From the NCBI GenBank assembly GCA_003313425.1, contig NHZP01000025.1, forward strand, positions 496,001 to 560,000: 64,000 nt of DNA, written 5' to 3'. Positions 1 to 11,019 of this stretch are shown here, piece after piece. The notes beneath the pieces were generated by a model, which ran no database searches, was not told the origin of the DNA, and was given only the letters and a program-made list of their open reading frames with translations. The translations under genes were made by a program, and so were the position numbers. Numbering within the stretch: position 1 is the stretch's first letter; every line of letters begins with the position of its first letter. This DNA comes from Pseudopyrenochaeta lycopersici. Taxonomy: Eukaryota; Ascomycota; Dothideomycetes; Pleosporales; Pseudopyrenochaetaceae.

Positions 1-1017
1 CACTACAGAATATCCGCAAGCTGACATTCTTATGCCAGCCACGCTCCACAGTCCAGCTTATTGTTGGATGCACGCGAATGAAAGGTGGACTGTGGCACAA
101 CCCACATCGAGATGCCCTTATCGATAACGTGCTCCACCACCTGATGCACGTTCCCACCTGATGCACGAAAAAGACCAGATAACCAGCAGCGCAATTGAGG
201 CAATAGAGCTACTTACAAAAGCTATTATTACGAGATTTTCTAGTGTTGCAATTAAATTGCTATATAGAATCCATGGTCGCCTGGACATTATCAGCAACTT
301 GACTGCTAGGCAATATCAGCTCAATGCTGCTGTCCCTCACTTCCCCGCAACGGCCGCAGTGAGCGTGCAGCTCCTTCCATCAAGGTTCGTTGTTGGGTCT
401 GCACAACCGATCAATCGGACATCCCCGTCTGCAGCCAAAGGGAGATAGCCATGGAACGGAACGTCTACACCTTTCGTATTGGCGAACGGTCGCGCAGATG
501 CAACAGTGTAGGCCTATTGACGAAGCTGCCATCTTTGTTGGACGGTGACGGCATCTTTCTGCTATTGTGAAAGTGGAGAGACAGCGGGGTTCACCGTTTC
601 GGCGGTGCTTAGCAGCGTATCAGGACTGGATGAAAGTGGCCATATAAAGTTTCCCGCGGGTGAGTGGCTCGCCGACTGATGGGGGACAGAACGAACGGGG
701 TCTAGTCTCTGGTCTCTGCTCCCGACGCTGCAACCTTCCGATCATTTGCATCCTCCCACGCGTCTCGATAACACAGACGCCATTCCATGCGCTGCCGCTC
801 TCCCTTGCGTTATCCACCCAGAGGCATTCTTGCACAGCGACAACCCCAACAGCTCCCGCATCTTCCGACTCTACTTAACGAACGAGCCGCCATGGCAGTG
901 GCAGCATGTCGAGACCGAGCCGAGAGAAACTCGCGAAGGAGGGTTTGGCTGACGAAATCCACCACCAGCATCTCACTGTGGTTGCTATTAAGGCATTGAG
1001 CGTGCGTGGCCTCAGCT
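1..1017. other. Left-edge region without a supported gene
   Basis: An open frame at 161-448 (+) encodes 95 residues, but I recognise no domain in it. A short direct repeat, CACCTGATGCACG, occurs twice near 137-163. From about 640 to 1017 the sequence is probably the promoter and 5' leader of the Reg1-like gene. Several overlapping short frames there have no consistent coding character. Confidence 0.3.
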
Positions 1018-2772
1018 ATGGCTGAGGTGCTATCGACGCCAGAGGGTGCGCCCTTCCAACACGCCCCGCCAATATCGCGCTCCACCTCGTCGACATCGCT
1101 GTCGCTCGACGCCTTCAGTGTCCCTCGTAGAACTGCATACTTGCTGCAGGACTTGCGTGCACCCTCGCTGAGCTCTTCACATACCTCATCATTGCACTCG
1201 ACGCCCTCTAGCAGTCTCTCACTGGACACTAAGTCGGACGAGTCAAGTAGCGAGGACGACAGTCTATCCTTCGCGGAGTACGGCACTGCAGGACGATATA
1301 AACGTGCTATCGATTCCTTTGACTTGGGCCCTACGAGCATAATAGAATCGAGCAACCGGCCATCTTCGCCAGTGCCCTCACCTGCCGAGGGCCTTTCTTT
1401 AGATACACCCCTACTGACACCAGATCCACTTCTAATATCAGAGGACGACACGGCAATGCGTAAAGAACCTTCACATAATGTCGACTATTTATCATATGAA
1501 TGGAGAGAGGAGGATATTTGGGCCTCATGGCGGTACATCGTGGAGCACCGGAACGTGTATGGCGAGCGCTCCCGGCTCGAAAATGCATCGTGGCGAACCT
1601 GGGCGAAAGCCCAATTCAAGCTAAGGACGATGTCGCCCGATACGCTGAACTGGTGAGTGTCGATCCCCCCTCGCGGTTTCCTACAGGTTTGGTCCAGCTA
1701 TTCTAACGAGCCACACAGGCTAAAGGACGTGGACGTCACCTGGTTGTATGGCCCTATGCAGGCATCGAACCGCTTTGGCTCGCAGCAAAACTCCAAGCCA
1801 GTCAGCCGATTATCCACAACCAATTCTGTTGAGAAGCCAATTCTCAAGAAACGCTGCATCTCGGAAGTAATGCTGCAGAAGCCACTATCGTATTCGTCAT
1901 TAGTCAAGCAGGCTACAGAGGCAGTGCAGGCCCAGCAGACGACTGGCGTGACTCTCGAGCGACGGAAGTCTCGACCAATCATTGGCCGAGCGGCAACTGA
2001 TCTCCCCGTATCCTCAATCATGTCAGGAACGAGGAGTCGAGAACCCACTGACTATTTCTTCTCACGAGCCACGTCAGGATTGCACTCCCCGGATCAGGGC
2101 GAGAAGAAACACATCCGCTTTGACGATAAAGTGGAGCAGTGCATCGCCGTCGAGTGCAAAGACGCCGATGATGACGAGAATGATTGCAATCACAACCCTT
2201 GGTCCAAGTACCACGACGACGATTCCTCGTCTGACGAGATTGCGGTGATGATGAAGCGCTCACGCAGAAAACGGCCATTGTTACGAACAAGCTCGAAAAC
2301 CAGTACAAGCGGAGACAGCAAAACCATCGCTAAGCTACCGCCTACAACACTCAAATATAGGACAGATTCACCGGATGTAACAGAACAGCAGCCTTCTCAT
2401 TCTCTCGGATTCTGGCGTTCAAGTCGACTATCACCCTCACCTTCACGCGAAACGTTGTGGCCACCGAACCCATTGACAAACTTCTTGCTCCCAAAGGATG
2501 ATGAAGATGGTGATCAATTCGAGCCGTCTAGTGTTTATGGAATCAGGCTACCCAGCACTCCAACGCCATCAAATTATGCACATCGGCCCAGCACCCCACC
2601 TAAGGCATCGGAACCTAGCGGGCTTCGAATAACAGCATCTGGTATGCTTATGCCATTTGAGGACAACGAGGAAGAAGCTCAGCAACTTGGCATCATAGAT
2701 CGAGTGGTAGATACGGTGAACACGGCACGAGATATAGCGTATATGATGTGGAATGTTGGCTGGAGGAACTGA
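1018..2772 (+). CDS. Reg1-like regulatory subunit of protein phosphatase 1
   Basis: Model join(1018..1652,1719..2772), 562 aa. The 66-nt intron has a GTGAGT donor, a TTCTAAC branch point and a CACAG acceptor, and it joins the frames as LNW-LKDVDVTWLYGP. The start is the ATG at 1018; the frame is also open further upstream but without an ATG. The N-terminal 150 residues are Ser-rich and disordered. Residues about 160-220 carry the conserved block of fungal Reg1/DUF1752-type proteins (WREEDIWASWRYI, then RLENASWRTW). The segment KKHIRFDDKVEQCIAV (HIRF near residues 343-346) matches the RVxF-type docking site by which yeast Reg1 binds the PP1 catalytic subunit Glc7. Acidic and basic low-complexity stretches follow. 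In yeast Reg1-Glc7 acts in glucose repression by dephosphorylating Snf1; an equivalent role here is inferred from family membership. Confidence 0.85.
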
Positions 2773-3994
2773 AGCATCAATTTTTTAGCGATCGGTGTCG
2801 GTTTTTTTATTCAATGTACTATTCATAGGGACTTGGTTTCGGTCACTGGGCAAACAAAGTCTGGTTACGGGGTACTGCCTGGGTTTGGTGGTGGTGGTAT
2901 TCTGAGAATGCTTCCGTTGATGCTTCGGTTGCATCCAGATTGGTGGGACTTTGGACATAGTACCGTTCCAAGATTGATCATAAATACGTTCAATACTGAA
3001 TATACTGGCCCAATCTTCGGTAACACAGTGATGGCCTCTCAACAGCAATCGCAGCTACCAGCACGCGCAAAGGCAGGAAGAGCTGCAAACAACTACTACC
3101 ACAAGCTATCCAAAACCCTCTAAGTTACCAAAGATTGGCGAAGTTATGCCGAGAATACGGCACATGTATTTATTTTCTTGCCCATCGCAATGGCCGCTTC
3201 AACGGATTCATCTCTAGAGACAAGACAGGTCAGTCCTGGTTGCCGCCAAGTCAAGATATTCTTTGTAAGCCCCCCTTCATTGCAGCTATCAAGGACTAAG
3301 TCGTTTCAAGGACAGATTGTATCCCTCGCCGGTGATAAAGTCGCCGTTGCATTGCCATCAGCCTCGACGTGGACGAGCTCAGGTTACTATACCTCACACA
3401 GCGGGTTCATATGCGCCATGCGACCTCAGCAAATCGGCAAATGTGGAATGTATTACAATCAAAGCCATCAAGGCAGGTTAGTGATTGGATAATAAAAACG
3501 CGGTGGATGGTACATTGAAGAACGGCAGCAAAGATATGTAACGTTACCCCAAGAGGCACCATTTCGAGCCTCACACGTTTGAAAGACGAGAAAAGGTGAT
3601 CGTGTTGGGGCGCGTTCGCAAGCAATACTCAAAATGGTGGGGTATGACGTGTAAGCTTCTAAATATAGATCCTGTGTGAAGAAGGCCGCTTTCGACGTTT
3701 GCGCGGAGCCCATTTCGCATTCCGTACTCAGCAGTCCTCATCCTCCATCCTTCATTCCGCTCCTTGCCTCTTGATACTATGGTCATGAATTCGATGATTG
3801 CAAGTGAACTTGAGTTCCAGAAGCTTCTCATAGAATGTTGTAGTGGCAAAACGGATCTCATCGACCACATATTCCTTGCAGGTACAACGAGAACATTTTC
3901 CGGGCTAGTCTACGCATTAGCTACCCATTTGTTGCAAGGCGTAAGGAACTGACCATTTGGTGTTCCCTCTCACTCGTTACTTCTTGGTGAGTAA
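2773..3994. other. Intergenic stretch, no supported gene
   Basis: This follows the Reg1-like gene. Short frames at 2833-3123, 3178-3492 and 3764-3952 (+) show no recognisable domain or splice logic. The last part may hold the lost 5' end of the transposase that follows. Confidence 0.3.
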
Positions 3995-5472
3995 ATGGTA
4001 TTGCTATACACCCTCGCTGCTGGTCATGACCTAGACCCTACTGAAGAGCAGTCCCTTATTCAATGGATACTAGACCTCGCCCAACGAGGCTTTCCATCTC
4101 AAATTATCACTGTACAGCGGATGGCAGATGTACTGCTAGCTGCGCGAGGTGACGATCCTCCTCCTCAGCCTGTTGGCAAGAACTGGATGTCGCGCTTTAT
4201 CAATCGCGAGCCAGAACTCTGTACAAGATGGAATAGAAAGCTCCACTCGCAGCGCGCTCTAAGCGAGGACCCAGCTTCTATCAGTGCGTGGTTTAAGCTG
4301 TACAAGAGACGTGCTATGCGTACGGCGTAGTAGACGCAGACTTCTATAACTTTGATGAGACTGGGTTTATGATAGGCGTCGCAGCAACGTCAAAGGTTGC
4401 CACTAGCTCAGACACTTTAGGACGAGCAGTCATGGTTCAGCCAGGGAACCGCAACTGGGTCACGGCAATTGAGTCTATCAGCGCGACAGGCCGAGTGCTG
4501 CCTCCGTTCATTATCTTACATGCTAAGATGCACCAAGCTGCCTGGTACAACAGGCTACCTGCAGGCTCAGCAGGCTCAGTACTCGCAGTTAGCGACAATG
4601 GCTAGACAACAGATAAGCTAGGCCTTGAGTGGCTGAAGCACTTTAACAGGCACACGGCCTGCTGCGCTCAAGGAGCCTATCGCCTGCTTATACTAGATGG
4701 GCACAGCAGCCACGCAACACCTGAGTTCGACCAGTACTGTAAGAAGAATAAGATTATTAGCCTCTGTATGCCTCCTCATACCTCGCATCTCCTGCAGTCT
4801 CTTGATGTTGGCTGCTGCTCTCCTCTCAAGCGTGTGTACGGCAAGGAGACAGACGAGCTTGCGCGCGAGGGTATATTTCATGTTGATAAGCTAGACTTCC
4901 TCTCTATCTACTATAAGGTCAGACGCAAGGTATTTACAGAGAAGAACATCAAGGCAGGCTTTCGAGCAACAGGCCTTATCCCAGCTTGTCCTGAGCGCGT
5001 CCTCTCGTCGCTCACAGTTGTCCGTACGCCGTCTCCACCAGCGACAACAGAGGTAGCAGCAGCTGAGTGGACAGCTGAGACGCCGCGCACGGTATCTCAG
5101 CTTAAGCAACAGGCTCAGCTAGTTAAAGACCTCATGCGTCGTCAGTCTCAGAGCCCATCTAGTCAAGCTTTTCGCCAGGTTGTCAAAGGTTGTCAGCTTG
5201 CTATGAACTCAGTAGTTCTCCTTGCAGACGAGAATTCAGAGCCACGCGCAGCTCTTCAGCGTAAACAACATAAGCAGCAGCAGCGCAGGCAATATATAGC
5301 TCGTGGGGGAGCTTTGCAGGTCGAGCAGGGTCAGCTACTTGCTGCAGAGGCTGGTAGGGTAGTCATTGAGGGTAGTCAAACTCAGCCTGAGCGAGCGCGC
5401 CAGCGCGCACCGCCAACGTGCAGCAATTGTCACATCCAAGGATATAACCGAACTCAGTGTGGACGTAGGTAG
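3995..5472 (+). pseudogene. Decayed pogo/Fot-type DDE transposase
   Basis: Three consecutive pieces read as one transposase. Piece one (3995-about 4310) resembles the CENP-B/Tc5-type DNA-binding region (EEQSLIQWILDL, then GKNWMSRFINREPELCTRW). After a frame change near 4305-4318 the DDE domain begins with YNFDETGF and continues with WVTAIESISATGRVLPP. A TAG at 4603-4605 interrupts the block SDNG-stop-TTDKLGLEWL, where relatives have Trp. Beyond it the frame stays open to 5472 with LLILDGHSSH, MPPHTSHLLQSLDVGC (the second and third catalytic acidic residues lie in these blocks) and a C-terminal CSNCHIQGYNRTQC zinc-knuckle-like motif. The usual N-terminal helix-turn-helix is not visible, so the copy looks 5'-truncated. 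No terminal inverted repeats were found. TGG to TAG is a CpA-to-TpA change on the other strand, as RIP would cause. Confidence 0.85.
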
Positions 5473-5625
5473 ACTAGCTTATCTATTAATTCAATATATA
5501 ATTTACTTCGCTATTGTGGAGTAATTGTGCAAAAAGGCGCGGCAATTTTGGTGGGGTGGGCCAAGGACTGGTGTGGGCCGAGGACTGGTGGAACACATTA
5601 GATGCAATGTCTTACCATGCAGTTC

Positions 5626-6116
5626 TCACACCTCCTTTTCGCAATCACAGCCATCCTTCTTCATAGCCTCAATGAAAGACACAGCCGCCGTGCTGCACGT
5701 TCCTGCCATGGCAGAGCTCGCAGCGATCGCGTTTATAACAGTCAGTCCCAGCCCTCCATGACCTGCGCTCATAAGAATGGCGAATACGCTACCTGCTGCG
5801 ACATTGCCTATGCCGGCGTGCATACTAGCTGCAAGAGATCCTATTGCCTGAATTGATTGGTGTTCGGCCAACGCGAGTCTGCACACATACCTGCAGCAAT
5901 GCCATTCGAAGTGAACCCAACCAGTCCCACTACAGCAGGACTTACGGTCATCGTAACGGGCGCAACAAGGATACACGCAATGAGAGCGGCTGCTTCTTTC
6001 GGATGCAGCATGATCCACGCCAGCACTCGATCTCTCATTCCGGGCATATGTTCTTGCGCCATGTCGATGAATGTCGCACTTTGCTTTTGAACTTGTTGCA
6101 CAAGATTTCCGCTCAT
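5626..6116 (-). CDS. IFI6/IFI27-like small membrane protein
   Basis: Model complement(join(5626..5840,5891..6116)), 146 aa. The 50-nt intron (GTATGT donor, AATAG acceptor) joins GFTSNGIAA to GSLAASMHAG, restoring the glycine/alanine-rich core typical of the interferon-alpha-inducible 6/27 (Ifi-6-16) family: VGLVGFTSNGIAAGSLAAS, then NVAAGSVFAILMSAGHGG. The core is hydrophobic (residues about 38-130) and should insert in membranes. The tail is charged (KKDGCDCEKEV). Animal members affect mitochondrial membrane stability and apoptosis; fungal members are mostly uncharacterised, so no function is claimed. The frame upstream of the ATG is the same frame, closed by a single TGA at 6126-6128, so the ancestral protein may have been longer (see the next entry). 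Confidence 0.7.
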
Positions 6117-6125
6117 GATCGCACC

Positions 6126-6534
6126 TCAAACATCACCCGCAGTCACACCTACGTGCTTCCCGACTTCTTGACCGAAGTTTCCAATGAACTGCCAGTCCGA
6201 CTCTTTCACCTGCGCAACCGCGTCCTGAGCCAACGCGGTCAGACTTTGGAAAGCTTCTGACGCAACAGGCGCAGCATGCTCAGCGGCCTGGCGAGCGAAA
6301 GCTTCAGCGTACCTAAATGCTCCTTCAGCGGTCGCGCCTATGTACGCCTGCCTCTTTGCTGGTCTTGCCGATTTGATCCCAAGCCTCTGCTACAACCGGC
6401 GCCAAACGTTTACCTGCCTCTTGACCGAATTTTTCGGCGTGCTTCCATGCCTCCGCCCCGGCTGGACCCACGTGTTTGGTTGCTTCCTGACTGTAGCTGT
6501 CGCATTTCTTGCCGAGATCCTCGACAAACCCCAT
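6126..6534 (-). pseudogene. Broken alpha-helical reading frame upstream of the IFI6-like gene
   Basis: From the ATG at 6534 the minus strand encodes an Ala/Glu/Lys-rich helical segment (AEAWKHAEKFGQEAGKR, then VVAEAWDQIGKTS). Near 6330-6350 the reading continues only after a 1-nt frame change, as ATAEGAFRYAEAFARQAAEH and on to GQEVGKHVGVTAGDV. It then reaches a TGA at 6126-6128, followed in the same frame by the start of the IFI6-like domain. I see no plausible intron that removes either lesion. It may be a separate small amphipathic-helix gene that has decayed, or the former N-terminus of the IFI6-like protein. Sequencing error cannot be excluded. Confidence 0.45.
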
Positions 6535-6618
6535 GTTGTTACCGTACGAATAGGCAATGGCAATAGAGCGAAGGTAGTCGGGGTATAGAGATTGGAGTGG
6601 GCGTAAGTGTGGTAACAC

Positions 6619-7042
6619 AGGAAAAGTAACGAATCAAAACAACGCGAGCTGGGCTGGTGAGATTTGTCCCCAACGCCAGCCATATATTCACGGCTGGAGT
6701 GATTTGTCCCCCCAAAAATCTTAACTCCACGCTTCACAGCGCAATTCCACCACAATATCAAATGTAATTTTCAGTTTTGAAGCTGGCCACATATTATTTA
6801 AGCTCTGAATTATTTTCTATATCAAAATAAGAAATTCTCATGGTGAGGCTAATGAGATATTTGGAGTTGAAGCTTGAAACTACTCCGAACGAGTCACCAA
6901 TTTCCACGCGCAATTTAACCACAACGCAGGCGAATTTTGGTGCTTTAAAACAGTAGGCAAGATTCTCCAGGCTCTGAAGCCTCTTCTGGTATTTACGAAA
7001 AAATTAGACCCGTGTTGGTGAGGAGTTGTGTGAGGTTGAAGT
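6619..7042. other. AT-rich spacer with a short direct repeat
   Basis: Two near-copies of GGCTGG(N)TGAGATTTGTCCCC-like sequence lie at about 6652 and 6694. The remainder is AT-rich and has no supported gene. Confidence 0.3.
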
Positions 7043-7049
7043 TCACACA

Positions 7050-7400
7050 TCGAAATTGGGGGGCGCGGAGATGGCCAAGGCGTGGGCTAACGTCGAGAAG
7101 CGAGTGCAAAACACCATCCAAGAGGGTGGTCGGGATGAAGTGAACCCGTAGTTAGAGCGGACGGGGTGGATGCTGTATTTGGTGGGTTTGGAAGAGCCCA
7201 TGACTGAACCCGATCCGAAGAAAGACGAGCAGCCAGAGCCCGTCGCGGCAGCGACTACCAGTGCGCTCGATAAGGCGCAGTACCTCATGAACGAACGTGC
7301 TGAGGCATGTAGCATGCTCGCAGATTGGGCTTGGCCATGTCGCCCTTCGAGGCTAGACGTTTACGTAAACTGCGTTGATTTTAAAAATTGGAATTCTCGC
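7050..7400 (+). pseudogene. Degenerate fragment resembling DUF3505-type fungal proteins
   Basis: In one plus-strand frame, interrupted by a TAG at about 7148, the translation includes LERTGWMLYLVGLEEP and then PEPVAAATTSALDKAQ. This resembles the N-terminal block (PW-x-RTxW-x-x-YL...DPxxEPVAAAI) of large fungal proteins often found in repeat-rich or mobile DNA (DUF3505/OrsD-like). Only about 100 residues are visible and the frame soon becomes meaningless. The assignment rests on remembered pattern similarity and is tentative. Confidence 0.3.
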
Positions 7401-8405
7401 TGTTGTCGTGTTTATTTTGATGCAGTCGCCATACTGATCGGTGCTTCCAGCCGAAGCGACCTAATCCTAGCTAGTGCAATATGGGTCATGTTTATTTCTC
7501 ATCGCCCTTGCAGTGTGATTTTCAGTGATGACTGTCCATCTGTGGTTGTGAGACGCCTTGCCAAGCGCCTCGGAATATGCTAAAGTCCGAGTCTGGCTCA
7601 GGATCCCGAGGGCCGCAGCGCTTGCTCAGTCAACTGCATCTATATTAACGCGTCCAGCATCGAACCCGCAATCGGCTTTCAGCCATCGTATAGCCTCGAG
7701 ATACGGTCTAATGGACGGCCATACCTAACTCCACCTTATGGGACCTCTTGGGATAGGGAGATAGACCATCGTGCCGCCATCCAGCGCCGCAAGACCCGTT
7801 GTTGATCCCTCCGCTGATCGAGCACAACATCTACTTAAGCCCCACTACGTCCCTATGCTTCTCGAGCACACCGTAACCGACACGTAAACCACGCAGTACC
7901 CGACTATCGCTTTAGCTCGTTGAAGGCGCTCGTTGAAGGGGAACACAACGCGTTGGGAGACATTTGACACAGGATAGGATGGGTGCGTCTCATACAGTCA
8001 GTAGGCAGGGCAGCAGACAGAGATTGGCCTGATACGGAATACCAAGACCAACAGTCTGCGCTAGTTGCAAGCACATACACAAGTGGAAAGACTGTGCCTG
8101 TACTGGTGATACAGCGGTCGTACGGTCGTGGGAAGGTGTTTACATTCGATCTTTGAGGACGGTGAGGAGTTCAGATCGTTAGTGGTGATGAACGTTGGGA
8201 TAGGACAGAGTAGGAATTTGCGATAGCGCAATGGGTTACAGTGACTGTATTCCTGTATGCCATTCTCATCTCTTCAACCACTCTAACCAATTATCGCCTC
8301 CAACGTGTGTGTGCATGTGTGTTCTATTATGGGCATGCACCCTGTAGGTATGGGCCGTTACTATGTGCCAGCTACTACATTTTACTATACGACATTTTTT
8401 CCAGT
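7401..8405. other. Gene-poor stretch, probably old repeat material
   Basis: No frame above background and no recognisable protein. It lies between two element remnants (the DUF3505-like fragment and the LINE RNase H fragment), which suggests transposon debris, but I cannot define its ends. Confidence 0.25.
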
Positions 8406-8690
8406 TCAGAAGTATAGTCGTACCAGATACCACGGGACGCCATCGCTCTGCGGCGGCTCCTCGCTTTCTTCGCTTGTTGCTGCTTCCGCCAGCTTATCTG
8501 CCTTCTCGTTCCCTCGATCCCCGTGTGTCCTGGTATCCAATGTAGCGTGACGTTGACCATTCGAAGCTTCTTGACAAGCTCTGCTACCACCTCTTGACAG
8601 GCGCTCGCTGCGCTGACTGTGAGTCGGAGAAGGTCCGTGGGTGGACGGGCGCCGTGATAACGGTGTGATACGAGACGATATGGTGCTCAT
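8375..8690 (-). pseudogene. RNase H fragment of a non-LTR retrotransposon
   Basis: The minus strand carries VTLHWIPGHTGIEG, a hallmark of the RNase H domain of fungal LINE elements (Tad-like). It continues, after a frame change near 8500, as GNEKADKLAEAATSEE. Upstream, a third frame resembles the RNase H segment PTHGPSPTHSQRSERL. The catalytic core is therefore split over frames and the rest of the element (reverse transcriptase, endonuclease) is missing from the window. It is a dead 3' fragment inserted upstream of the Dcr2-like gene. Confidence 0.7.
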
Positions 8691-8838
8691 CTAATTACAA
8701 AAAAAACCAATCGCACACACTATGGGTAAGTGGCAAGGGAATTTGAAATGACACTAAGTACAGATAGGGATTAGTCTGCTGATTACGTGCGTTGCAGCCA
8801 ACATCATGCTCTCTGAAAGTCGCTCCACGAAATGACAA

Positions 8839-10687
8839 ATGTCTACGTTGAAGCTTGCCTCAGCAGTAATCGTCTTACTAGCCGTAATGCGTCGTGCTCT
8901 CGAGTTTCTTGGAGTCTTCCCCTCTGAAACGGCGACGCCGTCCACTCCCCCTATTACGGCTTTTGTTGCTCACCCAGTTGTCACAGATCTGACCGTATGC
9001 ATCTTCTCTCCGACAGTTTCTCCTTCCACCTGCGAACTGGACCCGCGAATATGGCACCGTATAGAGAAGGAGCTCTACCTATATACATCTCAGCAGAGTG
9101 CATGGCTCTATGTAGCACTAGCGAATGAGGAAGAGCTTGCAGCTGAGGACCTGCTGGTTATAGATATCAGAGTCGGCGAGCCGCCTCCCAACCTTAGCTC
9201 AGGTGCTTCATGGGAGAGTCGACCTGGCGGAATCTGGGTGCTGAGAAGCAAGTTCTCTGGCAAGATTGACCAGGCTGTGACAGAGGTGGACGTTCTCTTT
9301 GGTATAGATGCCGTTGACCCACGACCACAATGGGCTCTCATGCGATCATCGCTCCAACTCAACGCTCAGCCAAAGGTCCCGGTTGCAAGACTAAGCGTAC
9401 TCCACGGCAGGGCCAAGCCCAGACTGGATGCTCGGGCGGCTATGAGAGTCAGGGTGGATGGCAAATTCAAGATTGTCCAGATCTCTGACACGCACATGGT
9501 CACTGGTGTCGGAGTATGCAAAGATGCTATTGATGCACATGGGAAGAATCTGCCAGAGAGCGAGGCTGACCCACTTACGGTAGACTTCATTGGAAAGATC
9601 TTGGATGTCGAGAAACCAGACCTTGTGGTTCTCACTGGAGATCAGTTGCACCACGACATACCCGACAGCCAATCTGCCCTCTTCAAGGTGGTTGCTCCTA
9701 TCATTGAGCGTTCCATACCATTCGCAGCCGTCTTTGGCAATCATGATAGTGAGGGCATCCATGCATTATCACGTGAGTAATTTCTTTCATATAATAGCCA
9801 CCTAGAGATAGCGATCGACAACACACTCAGAGTTGTCACACTTTCACAAACGGTGTAGACTGCTTTGCTCAGCAAGATAGCTATGCAATCCTAATAAGCT
9901 GTCCGTTCTTGCTGACTAGATTACAGGCACGGCACAGATGTCAATACTTCAGAATCTGCCTTTTAGCCTCTCCAAGTCAGGCCCAGAGCAGGTTGCCGGT
10001 GTAGGCAACTTCTACGTTCAGGTTCTGGCTCCCGCCCCGTCACAGCTCCCGGTATCGACTTTATATTTCCTGGATTCGCACGGTCAAATACCGAGCAAGA
10101 TACACAAACCCGACTATGATCCTATCAAACGAAGCCAAATTGACTGGTTCATGAACACTTCCCAAGCGCAACGAAGCGCGCGTGAGAAGGACAATAACGA
10201 CAATCGCTTTCATCTGTCTCTGGCTTTCCTACACATCCCTCTACCCGAGTTCAAAGACCCCCATCTTAGTATACGAAGCGGCCACCGGAGGGAACCGACT
10301 GAGGGCCCCAGCTTCAATTCCCATTTCTACGACGCTTTGGTCAAAGGAGGCATATCAGCATTAGGCTGCGGGCACGATCACGTGAATGATTTTTGCGCTC
10401 TGTTGCGACAACAGACGCAGCAGGATGGCGTCAAAACCCCTCACCCTGGCCCTTGGCTATGCTATGGAGGTGCCAGTGGGTTCGGGGGATATTGTTCGTA
10501 TGGCAGAAAGCGATTCCACCGACGAACGCGGGTTTGGGAACTCGATACGAGTACCGGGAGCTTGAAGACTTGGATGCGGGTCGAATATGCCATGGACAGA
10601 GTCGATGAGCTGGCACTTGTGGAAAGTGGAGCCGTGGTTGATCCGCCTGGAGAAGAAGGCGAAGGCAGAAGCTGTGTAGTGAGTTGA
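8839..10687 (+). CDS. Dcr2-like calcineurin-type metallophosphoesterase
   Basis: Model join(8839..9772,9927..10687), 564 aa. The intron of 154 nt (GTGAGT donor, TTACAG acceptor after a GCTGACTAG branch region) joins ALS-R-TAQMSILQNLPFSLSKSG, giving the expected family continuity after GNHDSEG. Metal-binding motifs are in order: QISDTH (about residue 214), TGDQL (about 267), FGNHD (about 300) and GCGHDHVND near the C-terminus. The N-terminus has a hydrophobic stretch (SAVIVLLAV) that could be a signal anchor. This arrangement matches yeast Dcr2 and its fungal relatives, Ser/Thr phosphatases linked in yeast to G1 progression and to dephosphorylation of Ire1 and Sic1. The same substrates here are only an inference. 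Confidence 0.88.
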
Positions 10688-11019
10688 AGCTGATATCGCT
10701 GTGTGATGCAGCCAAAAAAAAAAAACAGGGAGAACTGCCAGGCAGCTATAGGGCTCTTCATAATACTCGGGCAGTCTGGGAGTTTCATGTTTGCGAGAGT
10801 TGTTGGTTTGAACGATCTCAGTGATGGGATTGGCAGCCTTTCGTTTGATTTTCGAACAACGTTCATAACGGGAATACATTTTGGGGCTCGCCCTGCCTTC
10901 AGCACAGCTTTCTCAGTTAGCTGAATGAGGAGACAGAAAGTAAATACAAATATGCAGCCGCCCATGAGGACCAGTTATTGAATAAATTCCTTTCGGCAGG
11001 GTGTATATACCCCATCGAG

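Noticed and set aside
810..1451. 213-residue antisense frame over the Reg1-like gene
   Set aside because: It is Ser/Arg-rich antisense of a coding exon with a confirmed domain and intron on the plus strand.
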